From: Lachnospiraceae bacterium AC3007
GTDB taxonomy: Bacteria; Bacillota; Clostridia; Lachnospirales; Lachnospiraceae
Assembly: GCA_000621405.1 (NCBI GenBank)
Contig: JHYK01000011.1
Span: forward strand, 1-64,000
Direction of reading: 5' to 3'
Length of the DNA: 64,000 nt
The translations under genes were made by a program, and so were the position numbers. Position 1 is the first letter of the stretch. Every line of letters starts with the position of its first letter. The notes under the pieces are model-generated. The model did not search any database. It saw only the letters and a list, made by a program, of their open reading frames with translations, and was not told the origin of the DNA. Below are positions 15,891 through 24,379 of this stretch, in pieces.

Positions 15891-16340
15891 TCATCCTTCG
15901 ATGAGTATTTGTTTCTTTTCGGGGAGTTTCTCTTTTTCCTTCTTAGGAAGGGTGAGGTTCAATACACCGTGTTTGAAGCTTGCCTTGATGTCCTCCTCGG
16001 TGATGTTCTCGCCGACATAGAAGCTTCTCTGCATTGATCCGGAATAACGCTCCTGTCTGATAAGTTTGCCCTTCTTATCCTTTTCGTCCTTATCCAGACC
16101 CTTGTTTGCACTGACGATGAGGTATCCGTTGTTCAGCTCCAGACCGATCTCTTCTTTCTTGAAGCCGGGCAGGTCGATATCTACTTCGTAGTGATCGTCA
16201 TGCTCATGAACATCGGTCTTCATCATCCTGTCGGCATGTCTGCCGTACAGTTTTCTTTCGGTTCTGTCCAGATCTCTTAAATCCGGGAATGCGAACCAGT
16301 CGTCAAATAAATCTTCTCCAAAAATACTAGGTCTTAACAT
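15891..16340 (-). CDS. Hsp20/alpha-crystallin small heat-shock protein
   Basis: This roughly 149-aa ATP-independent chaperone binds unfolding proteins. The alpha-crystallin domain spans about residues 40-135: MMKTDVHEHDDHYEVDIDLP, GFKKEEIGLELNNGYLIVSA, RQERYSGSMQRSFYVGENI and the HGVLNLTLPKK end, with a C-terminal ILIEG (I-x-I-type oligomerisation motif). Start is the ATG at 16340 (MLRPSIFGEDLF), which has AAGGAGG eight nt upstream; a TTG-initiated extension overlapping the ribosome site is unlikely. A perfect CIRCE operator and overlapping promoter lie about 115-145 nt upstream, so heat-inducible HrcA repression is expected. Confidence 0.93.
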   Translation of the reverse strand: MLRPSIFGEDLFDDWFAFPDLRDLDRTERKLYGRHADRMMKTDVHEHDDHYEVDIDLPGFKKEEIGLELNNGYLIVSANKGLDKDEKDKKGKLIRQERYSGSMQRSFYVGENITEEDIKASFKHGVLNLTLPKKEKEKLPEKKQILIEG

Positions 16341-16456
16341 AATGCTTACCTCCTTTTCACTCAATACTGTTAATAGCTACTGAGCAAGGGGAAGGAGGGA
16401 TTAGATCATTGGAACATCCCGTTCTTTTGGTCTTCTCTGTTCCTCTGTTCGATTAT

Positions 16457-16485
16457 GTTATAGCACTTAAATTAGCACTCGTCAA
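16457..16485 (-). promoter_or_regulatory. hsp20 sigma-A promoter
   Basis: On the minus strand, TTGACG (16485-16480) and TATAAC (16462-16457) are separated by exactly 17 nt. The -35 box sits inside the CIRCE spacer. Confidence 0.85.
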
Positions 16486-16498
16486 GGGAGAGTGCTAA
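16472..16498. promoter_or_regulatory. CIRCE operator (HrcA site)
   Basis: TTAGCACTC, 9-nt spacer, GAGTGCTAA: an exact match to the CIRCE consensus. HrcA binding here would block the hsp20 promoter. Small heat-shock genes under CIRCE are less common than groES or hrcA-dnaK operons. Confidence 0.97.
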
Positions 16499-16529
16499 CA
16501 ATATTTGTGAAATATTTGTGAACTGTCTA

Positions 16530-16669
16530 TGCTGCGTGAGCAGAATGGTTATAAAGAGGAGACCGATGAAGAGTTTTTGTCGGAAGCATTAACACTGTTG
16601 AGAAAGATCACGGATGAGGCTGCTAAGAAGATCCTTCTGGCTCAGATCAAAGCAATATCTACATTATGA
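16530..16669 (+). pseudogene. XRE-regulator tail (copy 2)
   Basis: EEFLSEALTLLRKITDEAAK and KILLAQIKAISTL, followed by a stop at 16667-16669, parallel copy 1 at 15613-15782. The helix-turn-helix part is absent. The CIRCE/hsp20 unit lies between the two copies. Confidence 0.7.
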
Positions 16670-16676
16670 AAAAGTT

Positions 16677-16705
16677 GTATCGGGAGACCGGTACCTTTTC
16701 TTTTG
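16677..16705 (+). terminator. Intrinsic terminator (copy 2)
   Basis: GTATCGG-GAGA-CCGGTAC followed by CTTTTCTTTTG, identical in stem and loop to the terminator at 15790. Confidence 0.75.
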
Positions 16706-17053
16706 CCTACGGGTTACCAGTCAACTGGAGTTGACTGTTTGGAGAACGATTTATAGATGATGTCAACCTATAATAAATACAGTTTTATCGCAAGATAAAT
16801 AATCACCTTTGATATATCCTACGAAGCGCAGTACCACTACATCTTGTTTCATAGCGGGTTTATAATTATTCATGATTTTATGCAAGCCAGAGCTGCCGTT
16901 TTACGGCAGCTCATTTTGTTCACAGAAAAAACACGGAATTATAAAATTTGCGTCACAAATTGGGACTAATTTTCAGTACAGGCGTTGCGGAGGAGGTGCT
17001 TGACCAATATCGCAAACGATCCTTACATTTTTTTTATGGAGGCGTGACAGATC
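16706..17053. other. Intergenic region with lone terminator
   Basis: No convincing ORF. GAGCTGCCG/CGGCAGCTC with loop TTTTA, then ATTTTGTT, forms a strong terminator at 16890-16920. Near 16731-16753, AGTCAACT/AGTTGACT makes a small palindrome. The terminator has no recognisable gene in front of it, so an unrecognised short RNA or a decayed gene may end here. The NEW3 gene leader occupies the last 100 nt. Confidence 0.5.
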
Positions 17054-18313
17054 ATGGGAAGGACAGCAGGATTTGTGACAGGAAAGAAAAAGAGGTTTGC
17101 TTGCGGACTGTTGGCGGCCGGAGTGCTGGCGGCGATTACGGTGCTTATGCCGGCTGCGGTTTTTGCGGACGAAGCAGATACGAACAGCCAGACAGAGGCG
17201 GTAAGTCAGGCAGGTGAGGTGGTCTTTAGCACAGACTACCCCGGGGTTACGGTAAAGCCAGGCGGAGCCTCAACATTTCCGCTCTATATAACAAATACCG
17301 GTTCGAAGGAGACCACGGTTGCGCTTAAAGCGGAAGATCTCCCGGAGGGCTGGGAGGGAGCATTCAAGAACACCTCAAATGAAGTGTCCATGGTTCATGT
17401 AGGTGCTCATCAGAAAAAAGAGGATTCCCCGTCGCTTTCCTATTCGCTGACCGTTCCGGAGGATGCGAAGGAGGATACCTACACGATCACCTTGAACGCG
17501 AAGGGCGGCAGCGTGAACGAGGAATTAAAGCTTTCCGTCAAGGTTGATGCGGAAGAGAAAAAGCTCGGTGTTGATACCTTCACCACGGATTACGCTCAGC
17601 AGGAGGGTCCGGCCGGAACAAAATTCAGTTATACCGCGAAGCTTACCAACAACAGCGGAGAGAATCAGACCTATTCAATGTCTGTTCAGGGAGAGCCGGA
17701 GGGCTGGAACGTAACCTTTACTCCTTCGGATGCCGGCAGCGCAACATCTTCAGTTCCGGTAGAAGCCGGCGCAACTTCTTCGATCGATGTGGCAGTCACA
17801 CCCGCGCAGAATGTAATGGCAGGTGAGTATCCTCTCACGTTCATGGTGGACTGTGCAGGAGAGACACTCGAGCTCCCGGTTACCGTTAAGATCACCGGTA
17901 CCTACGGCCTTACGGCGACTACGCCCAATGGCAATCTTTCCACCAGTACCTATGCGGGTGAGTCGAAGGATGTGGTTCTTTCCATACAGAATACGGGCAA
18001 TATCGACCTCAGCAATATAAGCCTTAAGGCACAGGCTTCCACCGACTGGAAGGTCACATTTGACGAGGACACCATCAGTGATATTCCCGCCGGACAGAGC
18101 AAAGAAGTGACCGCCCATATTACTCCTGCGAAGGATGCGATCCTCGGGGACTACGCGGTTCTTGTCACTGCGTCAAATGAAGTGGTCAAATCCGAATGCG
18201 ACTTGAGAGTTGCCGTACAGAATCATACGGGCTGGGGAATTGTGGCGGTTGTGATCATCGCGGCCCTGGTTGCCGGATTGGTTTACATAATTCGAAAGTT
18301 TGGAAGAAGATAA
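17054..18313 (+). CDS. NEW3-domain membrane-anchored secreted protein
   Basis: The 419-aa protein has a signal peptide (residues about 13-39, RFACGLLAAGVLAAITVLMPA through FADE). Three immunoglobulin-like NEW3-type domains follow, each with YPGVTVKPGGASTFPLYITN-like openings and LPEGWE or PEGWNV turns. A C-terminal membrane helix (IVAVVIIAALVAGLVYIIRK) and basic tail anchor it. NEW3 proteins co-occur with ABC-2 exporters and are thought to be extracytoplasmic partners. Start ATG follows GGAGG by 10 nt. The ATPase gene starts 4-16 nt downstream. Confidence 0.85.
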   Translation: MGRTAGFVTGKKKRFACGLLAAGVLAAITVLMPAAVFADEADTNSQTEAVSQAGEVVFSTDYPGVTVKPGGASTFPLYITNTGSKETTVALKAEDLPEGWEGAFKNTSNEVSMVHVGAHQKKEDSPSLSYSLTVPEDAKEDTYTITLNAKGGSVNEELKLSVKVDAEEKKLGVDTFTTDYAQQEGPAGTKFSYTAKLTNNSGENQTYSMSVQGEPEGWNVTFTPSDAGSATSSVPVEAGATSSIDVAVTPAQNVMAGEYPLTFMVDCAGETLELPVTVKITGTYGLTATTPNGNLSTSTYAGESKDVVLSIQNTGNIDLSNISLKAQASTDWKVTFDEDTISDIPAGQSKEVTAHITPAKDAILGDYAVLVTASNEVVKSECDLRVAVQNHTGWGIVAVVIIAALVAGLVYIIRKFGRR

Positions 18314-18316
18314 ACA

Positions 18317-19336
18317 GTGAGGCAGGCTATGACAGATACACCGATTATCCGCATCATGGATCTGACAAAGGCTTATGGCCCGAAAACAGCCGTGGATCAT
18401 CTTAATCTGGAGATCAGACGGGGAGAGATTTTCGGTCTGCTCGGACCGAACGGTGCGGGAAAAACAACAACAATATTAATGCTCCTGGGCTTGACCGAAC
18501 CTACTCATGGAATGGCATTGATCGACGGGCATGACTGCACAAGGCAGTCCATGCTGGTAAAGCGGATCACCGGATATATGCCGGACAACATCGGGTTTTA
18601 CAGCGATATGACAGGACGTGAGAACCTTCGTTTCATGGCGAGGCTTAACGGTATTCCGGAGCATGAGATCAACCCGCTGATCGACGGTTTGCTGGAAAAG
18701 GTGGGAATGACCCACGCTGCGGATCAGAAGACGGAGACCTATTCAAAGGGTATGCGCCAGCGTCTCGGGATCGCGGACGTCCTTATTAAGGATCCGGAGG
18801 TCATCATAATGGATGAACCCACAACGGGCCTTGATCCGGAAGGTATGCGGGAGTTTTTAAACCTTATAAAGCAGCTGAGCGTTGAGGATAAGAAGACGAT
18901 CCTGGTATCCAGCCATCAGCTCTACCAGATCCAGCAGATCTGTGACAGGGTCGGTATTTTCGTGGACGGAAACCTGATCGCCTGCGGAGGTATCGATGAG
19001 CTCGGAAGCCAGATCGAGACGGAAGGGCACTACACTCTGGAGATTGAGACCGAGCCCTACGACAGCAGATTTCTGGGATTTATTGAGGGACTTAAGGGAA
19101 TGACCGGGATAACAAAGAACGGCAATACCTTTGTAATCAATTCCTCGGAGGATCTTCGGGAGGAAATCACAAAGTACCTTATAACGAATGAATATAAGCT
19201 CTTGCATCTGCATCAGAAGGGAGGGGATCTCGATGAGATCTACCGTGTCTATTTTGAAGAAACTGAAAAAGAAGGAGATGACAGTGATGGTAAAGACGGC
19301 AGCAGGAAACGCCTTTTCGGCCGCAGAGGGGCATAA
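18317..19336 (+). CDS. ABC transporter ATP-binding protein
   Basis: The roughly 336-340-aa ATPase carries Walker A (LLGPNGAGKTTTILMLLGL), signature TYSKGMRQRLGIADVLI, Walker B (VIIMDEPTTGLDP) and H-loop (ILVSSHQL). The CcmA/NatA-type layout and single nucleotide-binding domain fit an ABC-2 exporter. The C-terminal 100 residues are a regulatory domain. Start is GTG 18317 (after GGAAGAAG) or ATG 18329. The permease gene overlaps its 3' end by about 50 nt. Substrate is unknown. Confidence 0.92.
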   Translation: MRQAMTDTPIIRIMDLTKAYGPKTAVDHLNLEIRRGEIFGLLGPNGAGKTTTILMLLGLTEPTHGMALIDGHDCTRQSMLVKRITGYMPDNIGFYSDMTGRENLRFMARLNGIPEHEINPLIDGLLEKVGMTHAADQKTETYSKGMRQRLGIADVLIKDPEVIIMDEPTTGLDPEGMREFLNLIKQLSVEDKKTILVSSHQLYQIQQICDRVGIFVDGNLIACGGIDELGSQIETEGHYTLEIETEPYDSRFLGFIEGLKGMTGITKNGNTFVINSSEDLREEITKYLITNEYKLLHLHQKGGDLDEIYRVYFEETEKEGDDSDGKDGSRKRLFGRRGA

Positions 19337-20321
19337 CAATAAGAGTATCCGTTATCACAGCCTTACGGTTCTCTACCAGAAGGAAATGGCAGATCACGTA
19401 ACGGGAAAAAGGTTCATCATTATCCTGATCCTGGTGATCGCTATGACGATCGCAAGCGTTTACGGCGCGGTTACGGGCATAGGCAGCGCGCTTAAAGACG
19501 CGGCAGCGGATCCGAAGGCTTCGTTTGATGCAAGCTTTATGTTCTTAAAGCTGTTTTCCACAGGCGGAAGTTCAATACCCTCGTATATGTCGCTGATCGC
19601 CCTGATCGGGCCGTTCATCGGGCTTATCTTGGGCTTTGACTCGATCAACGCGGAAAAAAATAGCGGCACCTTAAACCGCCTTGTGTCACAGCCCATCTAC
19701 AGAGATTCCATCATTATCGGCAAGTTCCTGGCCTCAAGTACGCTTATCACTGTCATGATCTTCAGCACAGGAATCGCGGTGGGCTGCGCAGGCTTTCTCT
19801 GCTCCGGGATAAGACCCACAGGTGAGGAGCTTGTGAGGATCCTGATCTATTTGATCTTTACTGACATTTACGTCTGTTTCTGGCTGGCAATGGCCATGCT
19901 GTTTTCGGTCTTTACCAGGCAGGCAACGACCTCGGCTCTTTCTTCGATCGCCTTGTGGCTCTTTTTCGCGATTTTCATGAGCCTTTTAGCCGGAATTATG
20001 GCGAATGCGGCCTATCCTGTCAATACAGAGTATCAGCAGGCGGTCAACGGCCTTAAAAACTATGACCTTAATCTTAACTTAAACCGTCTTTCTCCGTATT
20101 ATCTTTATTCCGAGGCCGGTTCCGTGCTTATGAACCCCGCGACCAGGGCGATCAACGCCGTGTCCTACGCCCAGCTGGTAGGGGCACTGCGCGGTTACCT
20201 GCCGCTGGGTCAGAGCCTACTGCTGATCTGGCCTCATCTGGTAGGACTGCTGGCGCTTACCTTTGCTGCGTTTACGATATCGTATGTGGGCTTTATGCGC
20301 CAGGAGATAAGAGGGAACTGA
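19287..20321 (+). CDS. ABC-2 type permease
   Basis: The membrane protein (about 344 aa) has six or more hydrophobic helices, starting FIIILILVIAMTIASVYGAV and including LIALIGPFIGLILGFDSINA, followed by EKNSGTLNRLVSQPIYRDSI, the classical ABC-2 permease loop. A large extracytoplasmic loop is seen between helices 1 and 2. Start ATG 19287 has GAAGGAG ten nt upstream inside the ATPase gene; ATG 19278 is too close to that site. Together with the NEW3 protein and ATPase it makes a complete export system. Confidence 0.85.
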   Translation: MVKTAAGNAFSAAEGHNNKSIRYHSLTVLYQKEMADHVTGKRFIIILILVIAMTIASVYGAVTGIGSALKDAAADPKASFDASFMFLKLFSTGGSSIPSYMSLIALIGPFIGLILGFDSINAEKNSGTLNRLVSQPIYRDSIIIGKFLASSTLITVMIFSTGIAVGCAGFLCSGIRPTGEELVRILIYLIFTDIYVCFWLAMAMLFSVFTRQATTSALSSIALWLFFAIFMSLLAGIMANAAYPVNTEYQQAVNGLKNYDLNLNLNRLSPYYLYSEAGSVLMNPATRAINAVSYAQLVGALRGYLPLGQSLLLIWPHLVGLLALTFAAFTISYVGFMRQEIRGN

Positions 20322-20789
20322 GTTCCCATTGCTTCGGCTTATGCTGGTCGTGATATCAGGGCTGTCGTTTTATGGCGCTAACCCTTGCAATCCCATCTCC
20401 TTCGCTTATAATAAAAATGAATAGCGTATATAAAATGTGATAAAATGATAAAGAAACGGAGGTGATCTCACCTTCACTGCCTTCCGGGATCACTGAGATG
20501 GTCCATACCGGAATCCCGCTTGAATGATCCATAAGATGCCTGATTTTGGTGTGGGAAGTTTTAGTGAATAATATATAGTACATTATACTGGAATATAGTA
20601 TGCATTCATTCTAACATAACTCTTGACGAAATTCACGGAATTATATATAGTCAAAACGAGCTGAACAATGGATATTTAACCACCATTCAGCTCGTAATTA
20701 TCTTAGGATATCTCATTTACAGAAAAACTTTCACACACTCAGCAAAGCAGGGACATCTGCATCATAAATAGAGCTTAGATTTGCCTCCA
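20322..20789. other. Intergenic region, no supported gene
   Basis: About 470 nt without a convincing ORF; a 75-aa minus-strand frame (20356-20583) has no family features. It contains the promoter and hairpin noted separately at 20623-20695. The end nearest 20790 is the downstream flank of the Rpn relic. Confidence 0.6.
20623..20695 (+). promoter_or_regulatory. Promoter followed at once by hairpin
   Basis: TTGACG (20623-20628), 17 nt, TATAGT (20646-20651) is a good vegetative promoter. Five nt later starts a hairpin: ACGAGCTGAA pairs with TTCAGCTCGT (20656-20695) with a further ATGG/CCAT inner pair. No ORF follows on the plus strand, so it would make a short hairpin RNA. Chance is possible in this A/T-rich stretch. 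Confidence 0.5.
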
Positions 20790-21137
20790 TCACAGAGAAA
20801 TATTCAGTTCCTTATACAACTTCTGACGATACCTGCTGTCAGATGCATCTTTCGTTATATCCTCATCCCTTCCGGCGGTTTGAAGTGCCAGGATCAACTT
20901 TCCAAGCATATCTTCTCCGCGTTTTTCCCCTCGTTTTTGACCGGCTTCATATCCTTCATCATATCCATCATCATGGAGTGCAGCTTCATGAGCTGCCTGA
21001 TCATATTGAAGTATGCTCGTCATGATTATCTCCTCCCTTCGTTCAGTCAGAAGTTTTGCCAGTATCCCGTCTTCGCAGGAGTGGCAAAGCCGACAGATAT
21101 AGTAAGTCATTATCTGATCCGATGTCTGCTCCTGCAT
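20790..21137 (-). pseudogene. Rpn nuclease with N-terminal deletion
   Basis: This 115-aa minus-strand frame joins the Rpn leader (21069-21261 on this strand's upstream side) to the last third of the protein: ILAKLLTERREEIIMTSILQ, YDQAAHEAALHDDGYDEGYE, and a normal C-terminus ending KLYKELNISL. The entire catalytic N-terminus (about 210 residues) is deleted. The junction lies at GAAGA, present at both ends of the deleted segment of the intact gene. The reading frame remains open across the junction, but the ATG used has no ribosome site and the product would lack the nuclease site. Confidence 0.8.
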
Positions 21138-21261
21138 TTCATTATTAAGTGATCTGCATGAGCGTTGAATACATCAGAATCGAATGATAATCCGTTATGT
21201 TCATGCTTGGGCGAACGCCCTTGATCTTTTTTGATTCTACTATGACGGGAGGGGTATTGCA
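21069..21261. repeat. Rpn element 5' leader, second copy
   Basis: Inverted near-identical copy of 6561-6754, including GGGCGAACGCCC. Homology ends at TTGCAATACCCCTCCC on the outer side in both copies, which may mark the element boundary. Confidence 0.85.
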
Positions 21262-21345
21262 AGGCTTGATTCAATATGGGAAGGCGTAAACATGGGGGTA
21301 TGTGGTATTATGTGTGATAGATTAATTAGGGTTCTATATTTAAGA

Positions 21346-21380
21346 AGACGGATCGACAGGTATATGCCTGTAACGGAAGA
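21346..21380 (+). pseudogene. Relic of 80-aa protein tail
   Basis: GGATCGACAGGTATATGCCT with flanking codons encodes RIDRYMPVTEE, matching the ends at 13234-13269 and, more loosely, 44817-44850. It lies next to an Rpn relic, as does the 13 kb copy. Confidence 0.5.
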
Positions 21381-21401
21381 GAAGGATTGGTCAAGACTGT
21401 G

Positions 21402-22538
21402 ATGAAAACAGTAATATCATTAGATTCATTCAAGGGTAGCCTTGGCTCAGTCGAGGCAGGTGAGGCCGTCAGGGAGGGCATCCTGAGGGTGTTTCCTGAT
21501 GCGGATGTGTCTGTCTTTCCCCTTGCGGATGGCGGGGAAGGCACAGTAGATGCACTCACGGTTGGAATGGGCGGAGAATTGCGAGAAGTGACCGTGTCCG
21601 ATCCCCTTGGAAGAAAGATACCAGCCGAGTATGGCATAGTGAATTCAGGTAATACCGCAGTGATCGAAATGAGCGCTGCTGCGGGACTCACTCTCCTGAA
21701 AGAAGATGAAAGAGATCCGATGCATACGACCACTTACGGAGTGGGAGAGATCATAAAAGATGCGATCAATACAGGCTGCAGGGATTTCATAATAGGCATA
21801 GGCGGGAGCGCGACCAACGACTGCGGAATAGGAATGCTGCAGGCTCTTGGATTTGGTTTCCCTGGCGATGACGGGAGAGAAGTGCCTTATGGCGCGAAGG
21901 GTGCAGGTCTTGTCACTGAGATCAGGACAGATGCGGTAATAAAAGAATTAAGGGACTGCCGCTTCAGGATAGCCTGTGATGTGAACAATCCTTTATTCGG
22001 TGAAAACGGCGCAAGCCTTATATATGGTCCGCAGAAGGGCGCGGACGAAAGCATGACTAAGCAGATGGATTCATGGCTTAGACAGTTTTCCGATATTGCA
22101 AAGAAATACTTCCCGGATGCAGATCCTGATCATCCGGGGGCAGGCGCCGCCGGCGGGATGGGCTTTGCTTTCCGGACTTTCCTTGGCGGATCGCTGGAGC
22201 GCGGGATAGATATCGTGATGAAGGAGACCGGACTCGAAGAGCATATCAGTGAGGCGGACATCATAGTAACGGGCGAAGGAAGGATAGACAGGCAGACGGC
22301 CATGGGTAAGGCCCCCATAGGAGTGGCCGGTATAGCAAAGAAATACGGGAAATCGGTGATAGCTTTTGCCGGGAGCATCGGCGAAGGCGCGGAAGAATGT
22401 AATGCCCGCGGGATAGATGCTTTTTTCCCGATAGTGAGACAGCCGGGATCATTAGAGCAGGCGATGGATCCTGATAATGCAAGAAGGAATCTGGCTGATA
22501 CAGCGGAGCAGGTGTTCAGGATGCTGGGGTGTCAGTGA
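21402..22538 (+). CDS. glxK: Glycerate 2-kinase (GlxK-type)
   Basis: The enzyme phosphorylates D-glycerate with ATP. About 378 aa, typical for the type-2 glycerate kinase family: KTVISLDSFKGSLGSVEAGE, FPLADGGEGTVDAL, GIGGSATNDCGIGMLQALGF, IYGPQKGAD, and IVTGEGRIDRQTAMGKAPIGVA. The start is ATG 21402; GTG 21399 or TTG 21387 (adjacent to GAAGGA) are alternatives. Just upstream is the relic of the 80-aa family, so the native promoter region may have been altered. The RiPP maturase gene begins 10 nt after its stop, so read-through expression is possible. Confidence 0.9.
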   Translation: MKTVISLDSFKGSLGSVEAGEAVREGILRVFPDADVSVFPLADGGEGTVDALTVGMGGELREVTVSDPLGRKIPAEYGIVNSGNTAVIEMSAAAGLTLLKEDERDPMHTTTYGVGEIIKDAINTGCRDFIIGIGGSATNDCGIGMLQALGFGFPGDDGREVPYGAKGAGLVTEIRTDAVIKELRDCRFRIACDVNNPLFGENGASLIYGPQKGADESMTKQMDSWLRQFSDIAKKYFPDADPDHPGAGAAGGMGFAFRTFLGGSLERGIDIVMKETGLEEHISEADIIVTGEGRIDRQTAMGKAPIGVAGIAKKYGKSVIAFAGSIGEGAEECNARGIDAFFPIVRQPGSLEQAMDPDNARRNLADTAEQVFRMLGCQ

Positions 22539-22548
22539 ATAAAAGATC

Positions 22549-24081
22549 ATGAATTCGGAAGTGAGCAGATATGAGATAATACTGCCGATAATCGGCAGAT
22601 CAGGAGAGACCGTAAAAGGGAAGAGACTGCTAGTAAACGGACTCTACGGTGCAGTTGACGTGGTGGATGAAAAAACGGCATCTGACCTTGAAAAGGGATT
22701 GACTGATGAGATAGATGAAGAGGAAAGAAAAAGACTTCTTGGCAGAGGACATCTTACAAAAGATCCCGGACGCGAATCAGAAGATATTCTTATCCTGGCA
22801 AGGACTGACAGGCAGCTTAGACGATCCAATGCTAATCTTGTGCTGCTCCCGACATATGACTGTAATTTCAGATGCCCATACTGCTTTGAAAAGCACAGGC
22901 TTGCAAAGGGTGAGAAATGGCTGGCAAAGACAATGACAACGGATATGGTTGACGCGATATTCGGTTCTATAGAGAAAATGACAGCGCGTGGAGTAAAGGT
23001 CAGATCATGTACTTTGCTCGGAGGAGAACCACTCCTTAAGAAAAATATCGATCTTATCCGCTACATATCACAACGAGCCGGAGAACACTCAATGGAGATC
23101 GATGTGATAACAAACGGATATGAGATTGACAGTTTTATCGATCTTATGAAAGAATTTTCTTATAAAAGGCTCCAGATCACTTTGGATGGAGACAGGGAGG
23201 TAAATGACAGAAGAAGGGTACATAAGGAAGGTTGTGGAACCTTTGATCGGATAATCGAAAATGTTATGCTGGCGGTTCAAAACAAGATCCCGGTGACTCT
23301 CAGGATCAATGTCGGCCCCGGGAATCTTGAAAGCGCCTTTTCGCTGAAGCATATACTTGACGAAAAGGGTCTTACTCAGTCCGGGGATTTCTCATACTTT
23401 TTCAGAGCCACATCCGGAGAGTACTATCCCGGTACGGATCACGGACCGGGTAACCCTAAAGTATTGGATATGCTTATCAAAAACGGAATGACCTTTGATG
23501 AAGCAGCAGATCATGAATGTGATTACAGCCGGTTAATGAACACCCTTGAGGGGCTTTTTGAAAAGAAGGATTATCTTCACGCGTCAGCTGATCATTGCGG
23601 TGCCGAGTTTGGAATGTACGTGATAGACCCGGCGGGACTCATATATTCATGCTGGGAATTCGTAGCGATGGAGGATCTTGCTATCGGGAAGGTTGACCGG
23701 AAGCTTCAGAAGTTTCTCTTTGGATTCACGATGCCAAAGTGGCGTACGCGTACAGTGCAGAATCTGCCCCAATGCAGCAAATGTCCTTACATTTTTATGT
23801 GCAGGGGAGGATGTGCGGCAAGGGCATACGAAGCAGAAGGAGATTATCAGAGGGAATACTGTGGAGAGTTTAAGGAAATATTCGACAGTACAATATCACA
23901 TGTCGCAGGTAAAACATATGAAATGAATGCAGAGACCGAACTTTCCAACAGCCTGAAAAAGCCGCTTGATGATCTTGATGATGAACAAAGGAAGATCCTT
24001 CTGACATCGAAGAGCCGGAAAGAGATATATGATATCGTAAAAGATTTATACAAAAAGGAGGTCATAGATAATGCAGTTTGA
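22549..24081 (+). CDS. SPASM-domain radical SAM peptide maturase
   Basis: The 510-aa enzyme has the radical SAM cluster CNFRCPYC (Cys105, 109, 112), binding the SAM-cleaving 4Fe-4S centre, then LLGGEPLL and DVITNGYEID. Residues 1-90 form a RiPP-recognition-like N-terminal part. The SPASM domain (about 365-450) shows the full cysteine pattern: HCGAEFG...LIYSC, then CSKCPYIFMCRGGC (C-x2-C-x5-C-x3-C) and a final YC. Such maturases install thioether or C-C crosslinks, or epimerise residues, in a precursor peptide. The precursor gene overlaps its 3' end by 11 nt. Crosslink type is not predictable. Confidence 0.92.
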   Translation: MNSEVSRYEIILPIIGRSGETVKGKRLLVNGLYGAVDVVDEKTASDLEKGLTDEIDEEERKRLLGRGHLTKDPGRESEDILILARTDRQLRRSNANLVLLPTYDCNFRCPYCFEKHRLAKGEKWLAKTMTTDMVDAIFGSIEKMTARGVKVRSCTLLGGEPLLKKNIDLIRYISQRAGEHSMEIDVITNGYEIDSFIDLMKEFSYKRLQITLDGDREVNDRRRVHKEGCGTFDRIIENVMLAVQNKIPVTLRINVGPGNLESAFSLKHILDEKGLTQSGDFSYFFRATSGEYYPGTDHGPGNPKVLDMLIKNGMTFDEAADHECDYSRLMNTLEGLFEKKDYLHASADHCGAEFGMYVIDPAGLIYSCWEFVAMEDLAIGKVDRKLQKFLFGFTMPKWRTRTVQNLPQCSKCPYIFMCRGGCAARAYEAEGDYQREYCGEFKEIFDSTISHVAGKTYEMNAETELSNSLKKPLDDLDDEQRKILLTSKSRKEIYDIVKDLYKKEVIDNAV

Positions 24082-24355
24082 AGGAAAAGAGATCAGTGAA
24101 GAGCTGATCAGGAAAGCGCAGGAGTGCAATAGTGCCGGGGAGCTTATGCAACTTGCTGAGGAAAACGGTATAGAGATAACTGCCGAGGAGGCCGAGGCAT
24201 TTCTTGATGAAACGGAAGACATTGAACTTGATGCCGAAGCTCTTGCTGAAGTAACGGGGGGCTCATGCTGGTCTCATAAAAATGAGGACTGTGATACAGA
24301 CCCTAATCCGGCTCACGTAAAGGCAGTAAAAGACAGAAACAGGACAGATGATTAA
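24071..24355 (+). CDS. RiPP precursor, Nif11-like leader, GG site
   Basis: The 94-aa precursor begins MQFEGKEISEELIRKAQECN, continues with a helical acidic Nif11-like leader (SAGELMQLAEENGIEITAEE) and reaches a double glycine at residues 63-64 (LAEVTGG). The predicted 30-aa core starts SCWSHKNEDCDTDPNP and has two cysteines (66 and 74) plus one Trp, acceptable sites for a radical SAM crosslink. Start ATG has AAAGGAGG 8 nt upstream. The gene overlaps the maturase gene and is followed by a second, truncated leader start and a clostripain-family protease. Confidence 0.88.
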   Translation: MQFEGKEISEELIRKAQECNSAGELMQLAEENGIEITAEEAEAFLDETEDIELDAEALAEVTGGSCWSHKNEDCDTDPNPAHVKAVKDRNRTDD

Positions 24356-24379
24356 GAGTAAATAGAAAGGAATCAGAAA

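Noticed and set aside
20356-20583. 75-aa minus-strand ORF
   Set aside because: No ribosome site, no recognisable domain, and A/T-rich intergenic composition.
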